Shown here: piece by piece, positions 8,279 through 15,844 of the stretch
Position numbering within the stretch: the first letter of the stretch is position 1
Layout of the letters: every line of letters begins with the position of its first letter
From: CAIYYO01 sp049299895
Lineage (GTDB): Archaea; Altiarchaeota; Altiarchaeia; IMC4; QMZM01
Direction of reading: 5' to 3'
DNA: 42,047 nucleotides
NCBI GenBank assembly: GCA_049299895.1
Contig: JBAQYF010000003.1
Span: forward strand, 1 to 42,047
Made by a program: the position numbers and the translations under genes
Notes under the pieces: model-generated
Told to the model about the DNA's origin: nothing
Databases searched by the model: none
The model's input: only the letters and a program-made list of their open reading frames with translations

Positions 8279-8445
8279 GGTATAACATAAGAAATGGGGG
8301 CTTAAATCTCCGATTATAAGCTTCAACTGGCTGGAAAAGACGCAATAATCAATAAATTTTCAAGCGAGTTAATACCATATCTTAGCGATTGCCAGCGCTT
8401 CTTAAGCTTTTCACAGACTGCCCGCGATAGGATGCGCAACCTAAT

Positions 8446-9099
8446 CTATCCTTCGACGAACTCAACGTTAACTACATCGCCATCCGAAACGCCTAACTTT
8501 TCCCTGAGATTGCACTGGCTTATTATCTCCAGCACGTCCTTATGGTGCGTCCTCGCAGGAACTATTATATGGCAGTCGACGCTCTGCCCTTTCGCAGACA
8601 CGCACATAGGGGCGTAGCGTATCGATCCGAACGTCCTGTTCTTTTTCTTGAATCCTTTGATCGTCCCGGTGAGGAGCCGGTCCAAACTCAGCGGCTCGCT
8701 TACCTTGACGTTCAAAGTACCTGGAAACGGTTTGTATCCCAGTTTGTTTTTTATCTCTTCGGCATACTCGCTTATGTAGTATGCGCCTTCGCCCATTCCT
8801 CTGGATATGGTTCCCGTTACTTTCGTCTCGGGCGCTTCTTCTTCGAGGAACTCTTTGAGGGAGGAATACAATTCAGTCAGTTCCATGATCCCTTTCTCAG
8901 TGACTATTACCCCCTGGCCCCGCCCGGTCTTTACCCGCCTGATAAGTCCTGCGTCTTCCAGTTCTTTTAGGTTCCTTGCGGCCGTCTGCTGTGATACTCC
9001 CGCGAGTTCTCCCAGTTGAGCGGAGGGAATGTTCACTATGTCCTTTATAGACTTCATAGACTGGGTTATCCGGCAGAGGAAGAGGATATTGGATTCCAT
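8446..9099 (-). CDS. ribK: CTP-dependent riboflavin kinase with N-terminal HTH
   Basis: This archaeal DUF120 enzyme makes FMN from riboflavin using CTP. The C-terminal domain shows ISRGMGEGAYYISEYAEEIK, FKPFPGTLNVKV-like PFPGTLNVKVSEP, and PARTHHKDVLEIIS...LREKLGVSDGDVV, all standard for the family. The N-terminal 75 residues are a winged helix (IPSAQLGELAGVSQQTAARNLKELEDAGLI) found in many archaeal RibK proteins, which suggests self-regulation or riboflavin-linked regulation. I chose the ATG at 9099. The GTG at 9153 would put a stem-loop and an unusual hydrophobic stretch inside the gene. It follows the TFB gene on the same strand. Confidence 0.9.
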   Translation of the reverse strand: MESNILFLCRITQSMKSIKDIVNIPSAQLGELAGVSQQTAARNLKELEDAGLIRRVKTGRGQGVIVTEKGIMELTELYSSLKEFLEEEAPETKVTGTISRGMGEGAYYISEYAEEIKNKLGYKPFPGTLNVKVSEPLSLDRLLTGTIKGFKKKNRTFGSIRYAPMCVSAKGQSVDCHIIVPARTHHKDVLEIISQCNLREKLGVSDGDVVNVEFVEG

Positions 9100-9110
9100 T
9101 AAAAGAAAAT

Positions 9111-9151
9111 AGGAGAATAAGAAGAAAAGATGAAATGCTTGCGAGCATTTC
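9111..9151 (-). terminator. Stem-loop plus T-rich tract after TFB
   Basis: On the minus strand, directly after the TFB stop codon, GAAATGCT-CGCA-AGCATTTC forms a perfect 8-bp stem with a 4-base loop (9132-9151). A pyrimidine/T-rich tract follows. It looks like a terminator or attenuator between TFB and the riboflavin kinase, and it argues that ribK begins at 9099. Confidence 0.5.
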
Positions 9152-10142
9152 ACATATTCATGTTCAGCGCGCGCGCAAGCTCTTCATAGCGGTTCCTGAT
9201 GGTGACTTCGGTCACGCCGATCAGTTTGCCTGCTATCCCTTTCTGGGTCTGCTTGTCGTTCGTTATCTTTGCAGCAAGGTATATGGCAGCCGCTGCCACG
9301 CCCGTCGGTCCGCGCCCGGATATTATTCCCTTCTCTCGCGCTTCTTCCAGGATCTCGATAGCTTTTGCTTCGGTCTCGCCGGACAGGCCCAGTTCTGAGG
9401 CGAATCTCGGAACGTAATCCATCGGCGTTGCTATCGGCATCTTTATGTCAAGCTTCCTGCACAAAAAGCGGTAGCTTCGGCCGATGTCTTTTCTCTTGAC
9501 GCCGGATGCTTCTTCGAGTTCGTCCAAAGTTTTCGGCAACTGGTGCTGCCTTGATATCAGGTAGATTACTGCTGCAACGACGCTCTCTATCGAACGTCCT
9601 CGCACTAGCCCCTTTGATACTGCTTTTCGATACCACATGGCGCATTCTTCTTTTATGTTCCCGGGTATCGAGAGGTAGGCGCACATCCTGTCCAATTCAG
9701 GCAATGCAATAGATAGGTTCCTCTGGAACGAGTCGGACATGCGTGAGCGTCTCTGCCATTTTCTCAGGCGGTATAGCTGCGCCTTTCTTTCCGGCTGTAT
9801 TGCTCCGCCCCTTATGTCGCGGTCGTATTTGTCTATTTCGGTCGTAAGTCCCTTGTCGAGCTTTGCGTATTTTACCGGGCCGCCTGTTCTGGATCTCTTG
9901 CTTCTCTGTTCTTCGTCGAATGCCCTCCATTCCGGTCCGAAGTCGAGGAGTTCTTCATTTATGACGAGCCCGCATTTTTTGCAGACCAGTTCTCCGTGCG
10001 CGTAATCGGTTACCAGGTTTCCGCCGCCGCATGACGGGCAGGCATTTGCAATAGCTTCGTTAGAGTCCGTGCCAAAGGGTTTAAGTTTTTCTACCATTTT
10101 TTTTGATTTTTTTGATTCTGATTTTTTAGATGGCTTAGCCAT
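9150..10142 (-). CDS. tfb: Transcription initiation factor B (TFB)
   Basis: TFB bridges TBP-bound promoters and archaeal RNA polymerase. After a Lys/Ser-rich start of about 25 residues, the zinc ribbon uses Cys35, Cys38, Cys54 and Cys57 (CPSC ... CKKC). The B-reader/linker follows (WRAFDEEQRSKRSRTGGP), then two cyclin-like repeats (about 130-225 and 228-330) with SIESVVAAVIYLISR and GPTGVAAAAIYLAAK as equivalent helices, and a C-terminal recognition HTH (GVTEVTIRNRYEEL). Length is typical. Gar1 lies just upstream (15 bases) on the same strand, an archaeal neighbourhood I recognise. Confidence 0.97.
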   Translation of the reverse strand: MAKPSKKSESKKSKKMVEKLKPFGTDSNEAIANACPSCGGGNLVTDYAHGELVCKKCGLVINEELLDFGPEWRAFDEEQRSKRSRTGGPVKYAKLDKGLTTEIDKYDRDIRGGAIQPERKAQLYRLRKWQRRSRMSDSFQRNLSIALPELDRMCAYLSIPGNIKEECAMWYRKAVSKGLVRGRSIESVVAAVIYLISRQHQLPKTLDELEEASGVKRKDIGRSYRFLCRKLDIKMPIATPMDYVPRFASELGLSGETEAKAIEILEEAREKGIISGRGPTGVAAAAIYLAAKITNDKQTQKGIAGKLIGVTEVTIRNRYEELARALNMNM

Positions 10143-10157
10143 TTATGATGCAAGTTT

Positions 10158-10439
10158 TTACAGATCCAGGTTGAAGGGCGTGAACACTGTCTTGTTCATT
10201 ACCTTGTCCGCAGTGTTGTTCTTTTTGCGCTTGTCCAGGGAGATCACGGCATACGGCTCGTCGGTCTTGCCGATGACGTTGGTGATGCGCCCGATCATAT
10301 TTGCGTTGCGCGTATCTTCAAGAGAAACAGGTTTTCCGCAGAGTTTTTTTGCGGTATGCAGGTCCAGCGGTTTTTTTGAAAGATGGATTGCGGCCACGAT
10401 ATCGTCGCCCGAAGCGGAGGTTATTTTCCCTATTTTCAA
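10158..10439 (-). CDS. gar1: Gar1-like H/ACA RNP protein
   Basis: This small beta-barrel protein (93 residues) matches archaeal Gar1, the H/ACA ribonucleoprotein subunit that works with Cbf5 in RNA-guided pseudouridylation. Recognisable parts are the opening GKI-x-SASGDDIVAAI and the segment IGRITNVIGKTDEPYAVISL, corresponding to the usual 'iGkV.diFGpV..PY..ik'. The start is TTG, preceded by GGTG at SD distance (AAGGTGCTGACTTG). The gene order gar1-tfb supports the call. Confidence 0.85.
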   Translation of the reverse strand: MKIGKITSASGDDIVAAIHLSKKPLDLHTAKKLCGKPVSLEDTRNANMIGRITNVIGKTDEPYAVISLDKRKKNNTADKVMNKTVFTPFNLDL

Positions 10440-10496
10440 GTCAGCACCTTACGTATGTTTGCCAACCAACCCACCGATAATACTTAAGTAACGGCC

Positions 10497-10507
10497 ATAT
10501 ATAAATC
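10497..10507 (-). promoter_or_regulatory. TATA box for gar1-tfb
   Basis: On the minus strand TTTATATATGG lies about 60 bases upstream of the gar1 start. It is the clearest TATA element in the divergent gar1/M42 spacer and would give a leader of about 30 bases. Confidence 0.5.
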
Positions 10508-10591
10508 AGATAAGACATATTAGATTTAACAGTATGGAATATGTGTTTATCGCAACATAATCAAATAAAAAATACAAGATAAAAAAACAAA

Positions 10592-11623
10592 ATGGACCTG
10601 TTAAAAGAGCTATGCATGGCCGATGGGATCTCAGGATTCGAAAAAAACGTTGCCGAGATAATGAGAAGAGAGCTGAAAAAAAGCTGCGAGAAAGTTGAAA
10701 TAGACAGCTTCGGCAACGTGACCGGCGTGAAAGGAAAAGGCAAGGCGAAAATAATGATTGCGGCCCACATGGACGAGATAGGGCTCATGGTAAAGAACAT
10801 CAACGAGAAGGGATTCATCAGCTTCGTCAAGATAGGGGGAATAGACGACCGCATCCTCCTCTGCAAGAGAGTCAGGATAAAAGGAAAGAAAGGCGACGTT
10901 CCCGGCGTCATAGGTTCGAAGCCCCCGCACCTGCAGAAGAAGGAGGAAACAGACAAGGTCATGAAGCACGACGAACTATTCATAGACATCGGGGCGAAAA
11001 ACAAAAAGGAAGCCGAAGAAAGAGTGGAAGTAGGCGACCAGGTCATCTTCGAATCGGATTACGGAAACCTCTCCGATGATTTCATCTATGCGAAGGCGAT
11101 AGACGACCGCATCGGCTGCTACGCCCTGTTAAAGGTAATGGAAAAAATACCCAAGAACATCGACGCGACGGTCTACGGAGTAGGAACCTGTCAGGAAGAG
11201 GTCGGATTAAAAGGCGCAAGAGTCGCCGCATTCAGGATCAACCCGGACTGCGCGCTGGCGATTGACACGACTATCGCAGGAGATACTCCGCAGATAAAGG
11301 AGAGCGAGTCGATGCTGAAGATAGGCGAAGGCCCGGCGATAACGATAGCAGAAGCCTCCGGCCGCGGGCTCATCAGCCATCCCCAGATAAGAGAACTCCT
11401 CATAAACACCGCAAAGAAGAACAAGATACCCTACCAGATAGACGTCGTGGAAGGCGGGATGACTGACGGCGCAATGATATACATGACGAGGGAGGGAATA
11501 CCCACGGGGGTAATATCCATACCCTGCAGGTATATTCACACGCCTACGGGAGTATTCAGCATGAAGGACCTTGACAGTTCGATAGAACTGCTCCTGAGAA
11601 CGGTGCTGGACTATAAACTATGA
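10592..11623 (+). CDS. M42 family aminopeptidase
   Basis: This is a dinuclear-metal aminopeptidase of family M42 (TET-type or endoglucanase-M homologue), usually a large cytosolic assembly that trims peptides. Metal ligands and catalytic residues are visible: His59 (AAHMDEIG), Asp171 (AKAIDDRIG), Glu202/Glu203 (TCQEEVGLKGA), Asp225 (LAIDTTIAGDTP) and His316 (CRYIHTPTG). The glycine-rich VEGGMTDGA motif is also present. Length (343) is normal. It is the first gene of a plus-strand run, and the next gene starts inside its stop (ATGA). Confidence 0.95.
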   Translation: MDLLKELCMADGISGFEKNVAEIMRRELKKSCEKVEIDSFGNVTGVKGKGKAKIMIAAHMDEIGLMVKNINEKGFISFVKIGGIDDRILLCKRVRIKGKKGDVPGVIGSKPPHLQKKEETDKVMKHDELFIDIGAKNKKEAEERVEVGDQVIFESDYGNLSDDFIYAKAIDDRIGCYALLKVMEKIPKNIDATVYGVGTCQEEVGLKGARVAAFRINPDCALAIDTTIAGDTPQIKESESMLKIGEGPAITIAEASGRGLISHPQIRELLINTAKKNKIPYQIDVVEGGMTDGAMIYMTREGIPTGVISIPCRYIHTPTGVFSMKDLDSSIELLLRTVLDYKL

Positions 11624-11808
11624 ACAAAATAAAGATACCGACAAGCCTGTCTGCCAGGGTCGTTTATTTCCTGGCGGCAGTCTTTGCCGTCGTAGTATAT
11701 GTCTTGTGGAGAACGCACAGGGACGATCTGACCATGATAGTATTGGACCTGGGGCTGATATCGGCCTTGATCGCAACTATCATGTACCCGTTGTTTTGCT
11801 CTCAATAG
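11620..11808 (+). CDS. Small two-TM protein
   Basis: This 62-residue protein has two predicted membrane helices (about 11-29 and 37-56) joined by a short polar loop (WRTHRDDLT). I do not recognise a family. Its ATG overlaps the M42 stop by four bases and its stop lies five bases before the next ATG, so it is a genuine operon member. Confidence 0.6.
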   Translation: MNKIKIPTSLSARVVYFLAAVFAVVVYVLWRTHRDDLTMIVLDLGLISALIATIMYPLFCSQ

Positions 11809-11813
11809 CAAAA

Positions 11814-12323
11814 ATGCAAATAAAGGATTTTATTAGGGTAGCATACGGAACATTGGCAGGTTCGCTGCTTTACATCCCCCTGGTGTTGCTGCCACTTGCA
11901 GGGCCGCTGTACGCAGGTATTTACGCGGGAAAAAAGGCCAGAACTTTACCGGTCGCAGGTTTTCTAGTGGGACTTGCGTCTGCCGCAATAGGCTATCTAT
12001 TCTGGGTCTACGTGATATTTCCTTTTTTCAACATCAGGCCGGATAATCTTTTTTCAGACATATTCTGGGCAGTCTTCTTGGTATGGAATATTTTTTGCGC
12101 ACTCCTTGCAGGCATCGGCGGAATGATGGGTTCTATCCTGGCCTACTCGGAAAAGAAGCTCAAAGAATATAATGGAAACGTCAGGAAAAAGGATCCAATG
12201 GATACCGATGATGTAAGGGCGCCTGAGACGTCCGCGCCCACGTTCGTGATATGCCCCTCCTGCGGGACAAGCAACCGGGAGGATTCAACGTATTGCAAAA
12301 GCTGCGGGAAGGATATCAGATGA
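11814..12323 (+). CDS. Membrane protein with C-terminal zinc ribbon
   Basis: About three hydrophobic segments (residues 12-110, resembling DUF5518-like small membrane proteins with glycine-rich helices such as PLYAGIYAGKKAR and LLAGIGGMMGSILAY) are followed by a charged linker. The end is a zinc ribbon (CPSCGTSNREDSTYCKSCG). The ATG at 11814 is chosen because upstream codons in this frame overlap the preceding small gene and do not look protein-like. It overlaps the next gene by ATGA. Function unknown. Confidence 0.7.
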   Translation: MQIKDFIRVAYGTLAGSLLYIPLVLLPLAGPLYAGIYAGKKARTLPVAGFLVGLASAAIGYLFWVYVIFPFFNIRPDNLFSDIFWAVFLVWNIFCALLAGIGGMMGSILAYSEKKLKEYNGNVRKKDPMDTDDVRAPETSAPTFVICPSCGTSNREDSTYCKSCGKDIR

Positions 12324-12886
12324 AAGAGATCCGAAAAGCCCTTGCAAGGAACAACGGAGCAATCGCGTTCTGCATCGCGGCATTCCTGCTCGGGGTCCCC
12401 GCCGGATACGCCTTGTACGACAATATAGAGGGGATCATGTTACCCGTTCTAAAGCAACTGAAGGAGATGGTCTCGCATGAAACGAATCTTGAGACGGCCC
12501 TCGGTATCTTCTTCAACAATTACAAGGTGTCCATTTACCTGGTCGTTGCCGGAACGCTTATACTGCCTACGCTTTTCATAATGTTCTCTAACGGCTTTCT
12601 TATGGGATTCGTTATAAAATACCTGCAGGTAAAAGACTTGGGGCTCGTGTTTTTCCTGAAGGGGATAATCCCGCACGGAATATTCGAGCTGCCCGCAATA
12701 TTCATAGCAGGGGGTTTAGGGCTGAGGATCGGCCTGTCATTTTTTACAGTGGACAATAAGAAAAGGGCTTGCGACGTCTCATCCAGCATCCGGGAAGCTG
12801 CGGCGATCCATATACTCGTAGTTACTCCGCTGCTCCTATTAGCGGCTTTCGTTGAGACATATATAAGCGCCGCACTGATTAAATAG
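12320..12886 (+). CDS. SpoIIM-like (DUF95) membrane protein
   Basis: This polytopic protein of 188 residues matches the SpoIIM/DUF95 family widespread in archaea: IFFNNYKVSIYLVVAGTLIL followed by SNGFLMGFV and FLKGIIPHGIFELPAIFIAGG. Bacterial SpoIIM belongs to the engulfment machinery, while archaeal members have no established role. The start at 12320 overlaps the preceding stop. It closes the M42 operon, so the whole run M42 - small TM - TM/zinc ribbon - SpoIIM is translationally coupled. Confidence 0.85.
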   Translation: MKEIRKALARNNGAIAFCIAAFLLGVPAGYALYDNIEGIMLPVLKQLKEMVSHETNLETALGIFFNNYKVSIYLVVAGTLILPTLFIMFSNGFLMGFVIKYLQVKDLGLVFFLKGIIPHGIFELPAIFIAGGLGLRIGLSFFTVDNKKRACDVSSSIREAAAIHILVVTPLLLLAAFVETYISAALIK

Positions 12887-12931
12887 TTCAAGGGAGATAT
12901 ATTCTAACAGACAAACATAGTCAGAATAAAA

Positions 12932-13540
12932 ATGAAGGGAATAATGTATCACTCGCCCATGATGTATGAACTGATGATAAGACTCTCTCATTATGAAGTA
13001 TACACCCAGAGGATAGAAACGATTAGAAACTTCATAGGTACGTCATCCGTTCTCGAACTGGGATGCGGCACCGCAAGGATACAGGACCACCTTCCGGGAG
13101 TATCCTACCTTGGGATAGACAAAAACAAAAGATTCGTCTCATACGCGAAGAAAAAGAACCGGAACGCGGTATACGATGACATAATGAATTTCCAGGATTA
13201 CCTGGACAGGGATTACTCAAGCGTCCTCCTGATGGACGTGCTACACCACATACCCGAACCGGGCAACCTGATAGAAGAACTGATGAGGTCAAGGATCAGC
13301 AATATCATAATATGCGAGCCGTACAATCAGCCGGACAGCATGCTGCATTCATCAAAACTCCTAAACAGGCTGTTTGACGCCGACGGCATAAACGATTCAG
13401 TGGACTGGTTCGACCGCGACATGCTGCTCTCGTTCTACAAAAAATACGGCGCATGGGAATTCGTCGAACTGAAGAACGCCATAATAACAAGGATACCCTG
13501 CAATCAAAAGCGGGCATTATTGGAATGCAGGATCAGATGA
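12932..13540 (+). CDS. SAM-dependent class I methyltransferase
   Basis: A Rossmann methyltransferase of 202 residues: VLELGCGTARIQ is motif I (about 40-51), LGIDKNKRFVSYA is motif II, and LLMDVLHHIPEP is motif IV of the kind seen in small-molecule or lipid methyltransferases. The substrate cannot be read from sequence. It converges with the ATP-grasp gene, and the stops overlap by eight bases (13533-13540). It stands 45 bases after the SpoIIM gene and may have its own promoter (ATAATAATG-type AT-rich spacer). Confidence 0.85.
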   Translation: MKGIMYHSPMMYELMIRLSHYEVYTQRIETIRNFIGTSSVLELGCGTARIQDHLPGVSYLGIDKNKRFVSYAKKKNRNAVYDDIMNFQDYLDRDYSSVLLMDVLHHIPEPGNLIEELMRSRISNIIICEPYNQPDSMLHSSKLLNRLFDADGINDSVDWFDRDMLLSFYKKYGAWEFVELKNAIITRIPCNQKRALLECRIR

Positions 13541-14831
13541 ACACGGTCTGCTTGATTCCGCCCGTCTTGAAATTGACCAGGTTCTCGTAGGAGCATCTGG
13601 AGAAAACGCCCCCGTATTCCGGCTTGTCGGTCGTGAAAACGAATACGTCGCATGTGGTGTTCTGGAGCTGCATGCCGCCGGTGTCAAAGACGGGGCTGAT
13701 GCTTGGTTCGATATATTCCTGGATCATCGCGGTCTCGGGAAAACGGTACCTGTATTTTTCGAGCATGTCGTTCCATTCTCTTTTGGAATTCTCCATGCCG
13801 AAATAGACTGCCTTTCCGCCCCCGCGGTTGCCGAACTTCAAAACGTATCCGTCTTTCCCGTCCAGGAGTTTCTTTTTCTCCAGATCCCGCAGAAACCATG
13901 ATGCTGGGATCGGTATCAGATCCTCCTGCCCGGCATAGCAGCCCATCCATTCGGGGTCCTGCAGGCGCACCATCAGTGTCTTCATGCCGCCGTAGAACGC
14001 GTCCATCTGGTTGATCAGAAAAACGTTGCCTGCTTTAACGCATTCGCAGAGTTCCGGGACTTCCAGTACCTGGTGGGTGCGAAGGAAACGGCATATCAGG
14101 TCTACCTTCTCGCCCCGGTATACTACGTCATCCCTGGTGATCGCAAGTTCCCCTGATCTCATTAAAGAACGCAGGTCCTGGAATCTTACAAAGTCTATGT
14201 CTATCCCTCTTGCCCGGAGCGCATCCACCGATTCCTTCCCGGTCTGCTCGGAGAGATACATTACTTTTTTTCCATCGATCTTTCGCAGCATGTGTTTTAT
14301 TATCTTCTCCCAGCCGTCGGCGTAGTCCATGGTACGGCCCGGGAGCATCGCTCCAAAATATCTGTTGTAGATGTCGCAGAAGGACCTGGAGTTCTCCCAT
14401 CCCGCGCGGTTGCTGTTCACCTCGTACGACATCAGGCTCAGGTCTTCCCTGATGCAGCCGTCTATGCGGCTCTCCATGATGGAAGGAAACCTTGGGTCTA
14501 CGAGCTCTATCGCCCGTTCGTACATGTTCGACATCGGGATATTATACTGCCTCTTCTTGGGGATGATGTCCGAAAGAGGCGTCTTTTCTCCCTCTCTTGT
14601 CTCGGCCAGGATGAGGTTCAGGACTGCAATAGTGTTCTCGCAACGCCGCAGATGATCCTTTATTACATCCATCGGGAGGAATCTGGGGGTGAACAGGAAT
14701 TTGTCCTCTGCTTTGACGGCGTGCATCTCCGCCCTCGCGGAAGCAGCCAGTTCAGCAGTCTCGGGCTTTGAAAATTCTTCCAGGTAAGCATCATATTGTT
14801 CCCGGAACTCCTCGTATTCGTTCAAAGCCAT
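13533..14831 (-). CDS. Circularly permuted ATP-grasp-like enzyme
   Basis: The 432-residue protein resembles circularly permuted ATP-grasp proteins (glutathionylspermidine-synthase-like/DUF407 group). YEVNSNRAGWENS (about 128-140) looks like the displaced substrate/ATP segment. GYVLKFGNRGGGKAVYFG (about 325-342) is the glycine-rich loop with Lys. MIQEYIEPSI is the ATP-clasp strand. CDVFVFTTD ... GGVFSRCSYENLVNF near the end fits the metal-binding part. Such enzymes join a carboxylate to an amine using ATP, but the actual substrate is unknown. The ATG at 14831 is chosen over an in-frame upstream start at 14942, whose extra residues are AT-rich and unlike the family. Confidence 0.7.
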   Translation of the reverse strand: MALNEYEEFREQYDAYLEEFSKPETAELAASARAEMHAVKAEDKFLFTPRFLPMDVIKDHLRRCENTIAVLNLILAETREGEKTPLSDIIPKKRQYNIPMSNMYERAIELVDPRFPSIMESRIDGCIREDLSLMSYEVNSNRAGWENSRSFCDIYNRYFGAMLPGRTMDYADGWEKIIKHMLRKIDGKKVMYLSEQTGKESVDALRARGIDIDFVRFQDLRSLMRSGELAITRDDVVYRGEKVDLICRFLRTHQVLEVPELCECVKAGNVFLINQMDAFYGGMKTLMVRLQDPEWMGCYAGQEDLIPIPASWFLRDLEKKKLLDGKDGYVLKFGNRGGGKAVYFGMENSKREWNDMLEKYRYRFPETAMIQEYIEPSISPVFDTGGMQLQNTTCDVFVFTTDKPEYGGVFSRCSYENLVNFKTGGIKQTVFI

Positions 14832-14956
14832 TTTTGATACAATAATGTATAAAGACGAAGGGAATAAAAAAGAGTTAAAAAAAATGATTAAAGCATTATC
14901 TGACGGGATAATACACCTAAAAGAAGGAGAAAAGTATTTCAAAAAGATATCAGAGG

Positions 14957-14980
14957 TCCAACAGGATCACCCTTTCTTTG
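14957..14980 (+). repeat. Stem-loop/T-rich repeat, copy 1
   Basis: GTCCAACAGGATCACCCTTTCTTT: a weak 5-bp stem around AACA, then a pyrimidine tract. It matches copy 2 (about 15195-15219) closely, and both copies are followed by CGTAAAC and a ggggacgagattcgaact segment. The two units are therefore a diverged direct duplication about 235 bases apart. Confidence 0.55.
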
Positions 14981-15018
14981 TCCCTCAGAAACATGCCCTT
15001 CAAGGGCGCTTTTCCGTA

Positions 15019-15158
15019 AACTGGGGACGAGATTCGAACTTGCGCCAAACCGAGTGGTGGGCAGCGGTCCACCACCCAGTTCTTGGTTTGCGGGCTACGC
15101 CCGCATGTCCCCGCCGGGGCCATCCTGACCCCTCCCCGGGACGGGCCTGCAGCCCGTC
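15019..15158 (-). ncRNA. Candidate structured RNA with tRNA T-arm-like end
   Basis: On the minus strand four perfect or near-perfect GC-rich stems follow one another: GACGGGC/GCCCGTC (15140-15158), CCGGGG/CCCCGG (15114-15139), GCGGGC/GCCCGC (15090-15104), and a closed unit AACTGGG/CCCAGTT (15019-15081). The last encloses a GTGGTGG/CCACCAC hairpin and a T-arm-like AAGTTCGAATCTCGT. The segment is far more GC-rich than its surroundings. It could be an RNA, a decayed tRNA invaded by a palindromic repeat, or both. The strand is chosen from the tRNA-like end. Confidence 0.4.
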
Positions 15159-15193
15159 TGACGGAATTAACAGAAAATCAGCAAATACACACA

Positions 15194-15225
15194 GTGGCCC
15201 AACAGGGCCACCCTTTCTTTCTTTT
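15194..15225 (+). repeat. Stem-loop/T-rich repeat, copy 2
   Basis: GTGGCCC-AACA-GGGCCAC is a perfect 7-bp hairpin followed by CCTTTCTTTCTTTTTC. It could act as an intrinsic-type terminator on the plus strand. It corresponds to copy 1 at 14957 with compensated differences in the stem. Confidence 0.55.
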
Positions 15226-15267
15226 TCGTAAACGTTTTTCTTTCTTTTGAAAAGAAAGAAAAAGGTT

Positions 15268-15351
15268 TGCGGGGGACGAGATTCGAACTCGCGTAGACCT
15301 TCGTCACAGGATCTTAAGTCCTGCCCGTTTGGCCGGCTCCGGCACCCCCGC
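15268..15351 (-). tRNA. tRNA-Leu (UAA)
   Basis: On the minus strand the acceptor stem GCGGGGG pairs with CCCCCGC and the discriminator is A. The anticodon arm CAGGA-CTTAAGA-TCCTG carries TAA. A long variable arm follows, as in class II tRNAs, and the T arm has GCGAG-TTCGAAT-CTCGT. CCA is not encoded. No intron is visible. Confidence 0.95.
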
Positions 15352-15463
15352 TTTTCAAGGATTTTATTATATTGTGCTTGTTTTTAAATAATCAGGTTGG
15401 ATTGGAAACAACAGATTTTTTAAGTAGTTTTCCTTTATTTCTTACTATTCTTTGGTGTTTGAA

Positions 15464-15844
15464 ATGGCAGCAACAATTTTTGACTTGGAGGAAGCCAGGA
15501 GGATTGGTGAATCAATCGGCATATACTGGAAGGATAGCCCGTTTGACGTGTCCGAGTTTCGCAAAGGGCTGTTGGTCGAACTGGAGCACGGCAGCTGCGA
15601 TCCTCAGACGAACGTCACGAACGATGATCCGGTACTGACAGGGAAGATCGCTCTTGCGCACCTCAAGGAGTTCCCGGATTATTACAAAAGGCTTGAGGTA
15701 ATGGAAAAAGAAGCGGAGAGATATCATCAGCAGCTTGCGGCATCCAGGCCCCGGAAGATATGGTCGGGGCATCATACAGAGAAAACAGAGAAAAAGAAAG
15801 AGGATTATTCCCCTTCAAAAAATATATGGAGCGGCAGGCGGTAG
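15464..15844 (+). CDS. DUF5661 family protein
   Basis: The central region (FDVSEFRKGLLVELEHGS, DPQTNVTNDDPVLTGKIALA, HLKEFPDYYKRLEVMEKEAE) is the hallmark of the DUF5661 family, small proteins of unknown function in bacteria and archaea. A short charged tail follows, containing KIWSGHH and NIWSGRR, a repeated IWSG motif. The ATG at 15464 is preferred over TTG/GTG codons upstream. The gene converges with TBP and their stop codons abut without a gap. Confidence 0.8.
   Translation: MAATIFDLEEARRIGESIGIYWKDSPFDVSEFRKGLLVELEHGSCDPQTNVTNDDPVLTGKIALAHLKEFPDYYKRLEVMEKEAERYHQQLAASRPRKIWSGHHTEKTEKKKEDYSPSKNIWSGRR

Larger units (their letters stand above)
14832..15463. other. Long non-coding gap with tRNA-Leu and structured repeats
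   Basis: This is the only gap over 300 bases. It holds an AT-rich promoter-like part next to the ATP-grasp start (14832-14950), a first stem-loop/T-rich unit (14957-14980), a degenerate copy of a tRNA 3' end (15023-15043), a strongly GC-rich set of hairpins (15050-15160), a second stem-loop/T-rich unit (15194-15225), another inverted repeat (TTTCTTTTGAAAAGAAA, about 15241-15257), the real tRNA-Leu, and AT-rich sequence before the DUF5661 gene. An open frame across 14845-15231 is not credible as a gene. Confidence 0.7.

Noticed and set aside
9100..9153. GTG start at 9153 for riboflavin kinase
   Set aside because: It would place the perfect stem-loop within the coding region and add a hydrophobic stretch not seen in the family. 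ATG 9099 fits the HTH start.
15019..15120. A second complete tRNA, perhaps with an intron
   Set aside because: The T-arm-like end is present, but no proper anticodon arm and no matching D arm were found, and the T stem has a mismatch. I list it as a degenerate structured element.
14845..15231. Open reading frame of 128 codons on the plus strand in the tRNA-Leu gap
   Set aside because: It runs through the stem-loops and GC-rich hairpins, has an odd composition change midway, and overlaps promoter-like sequence of the ATP-grasp gene.
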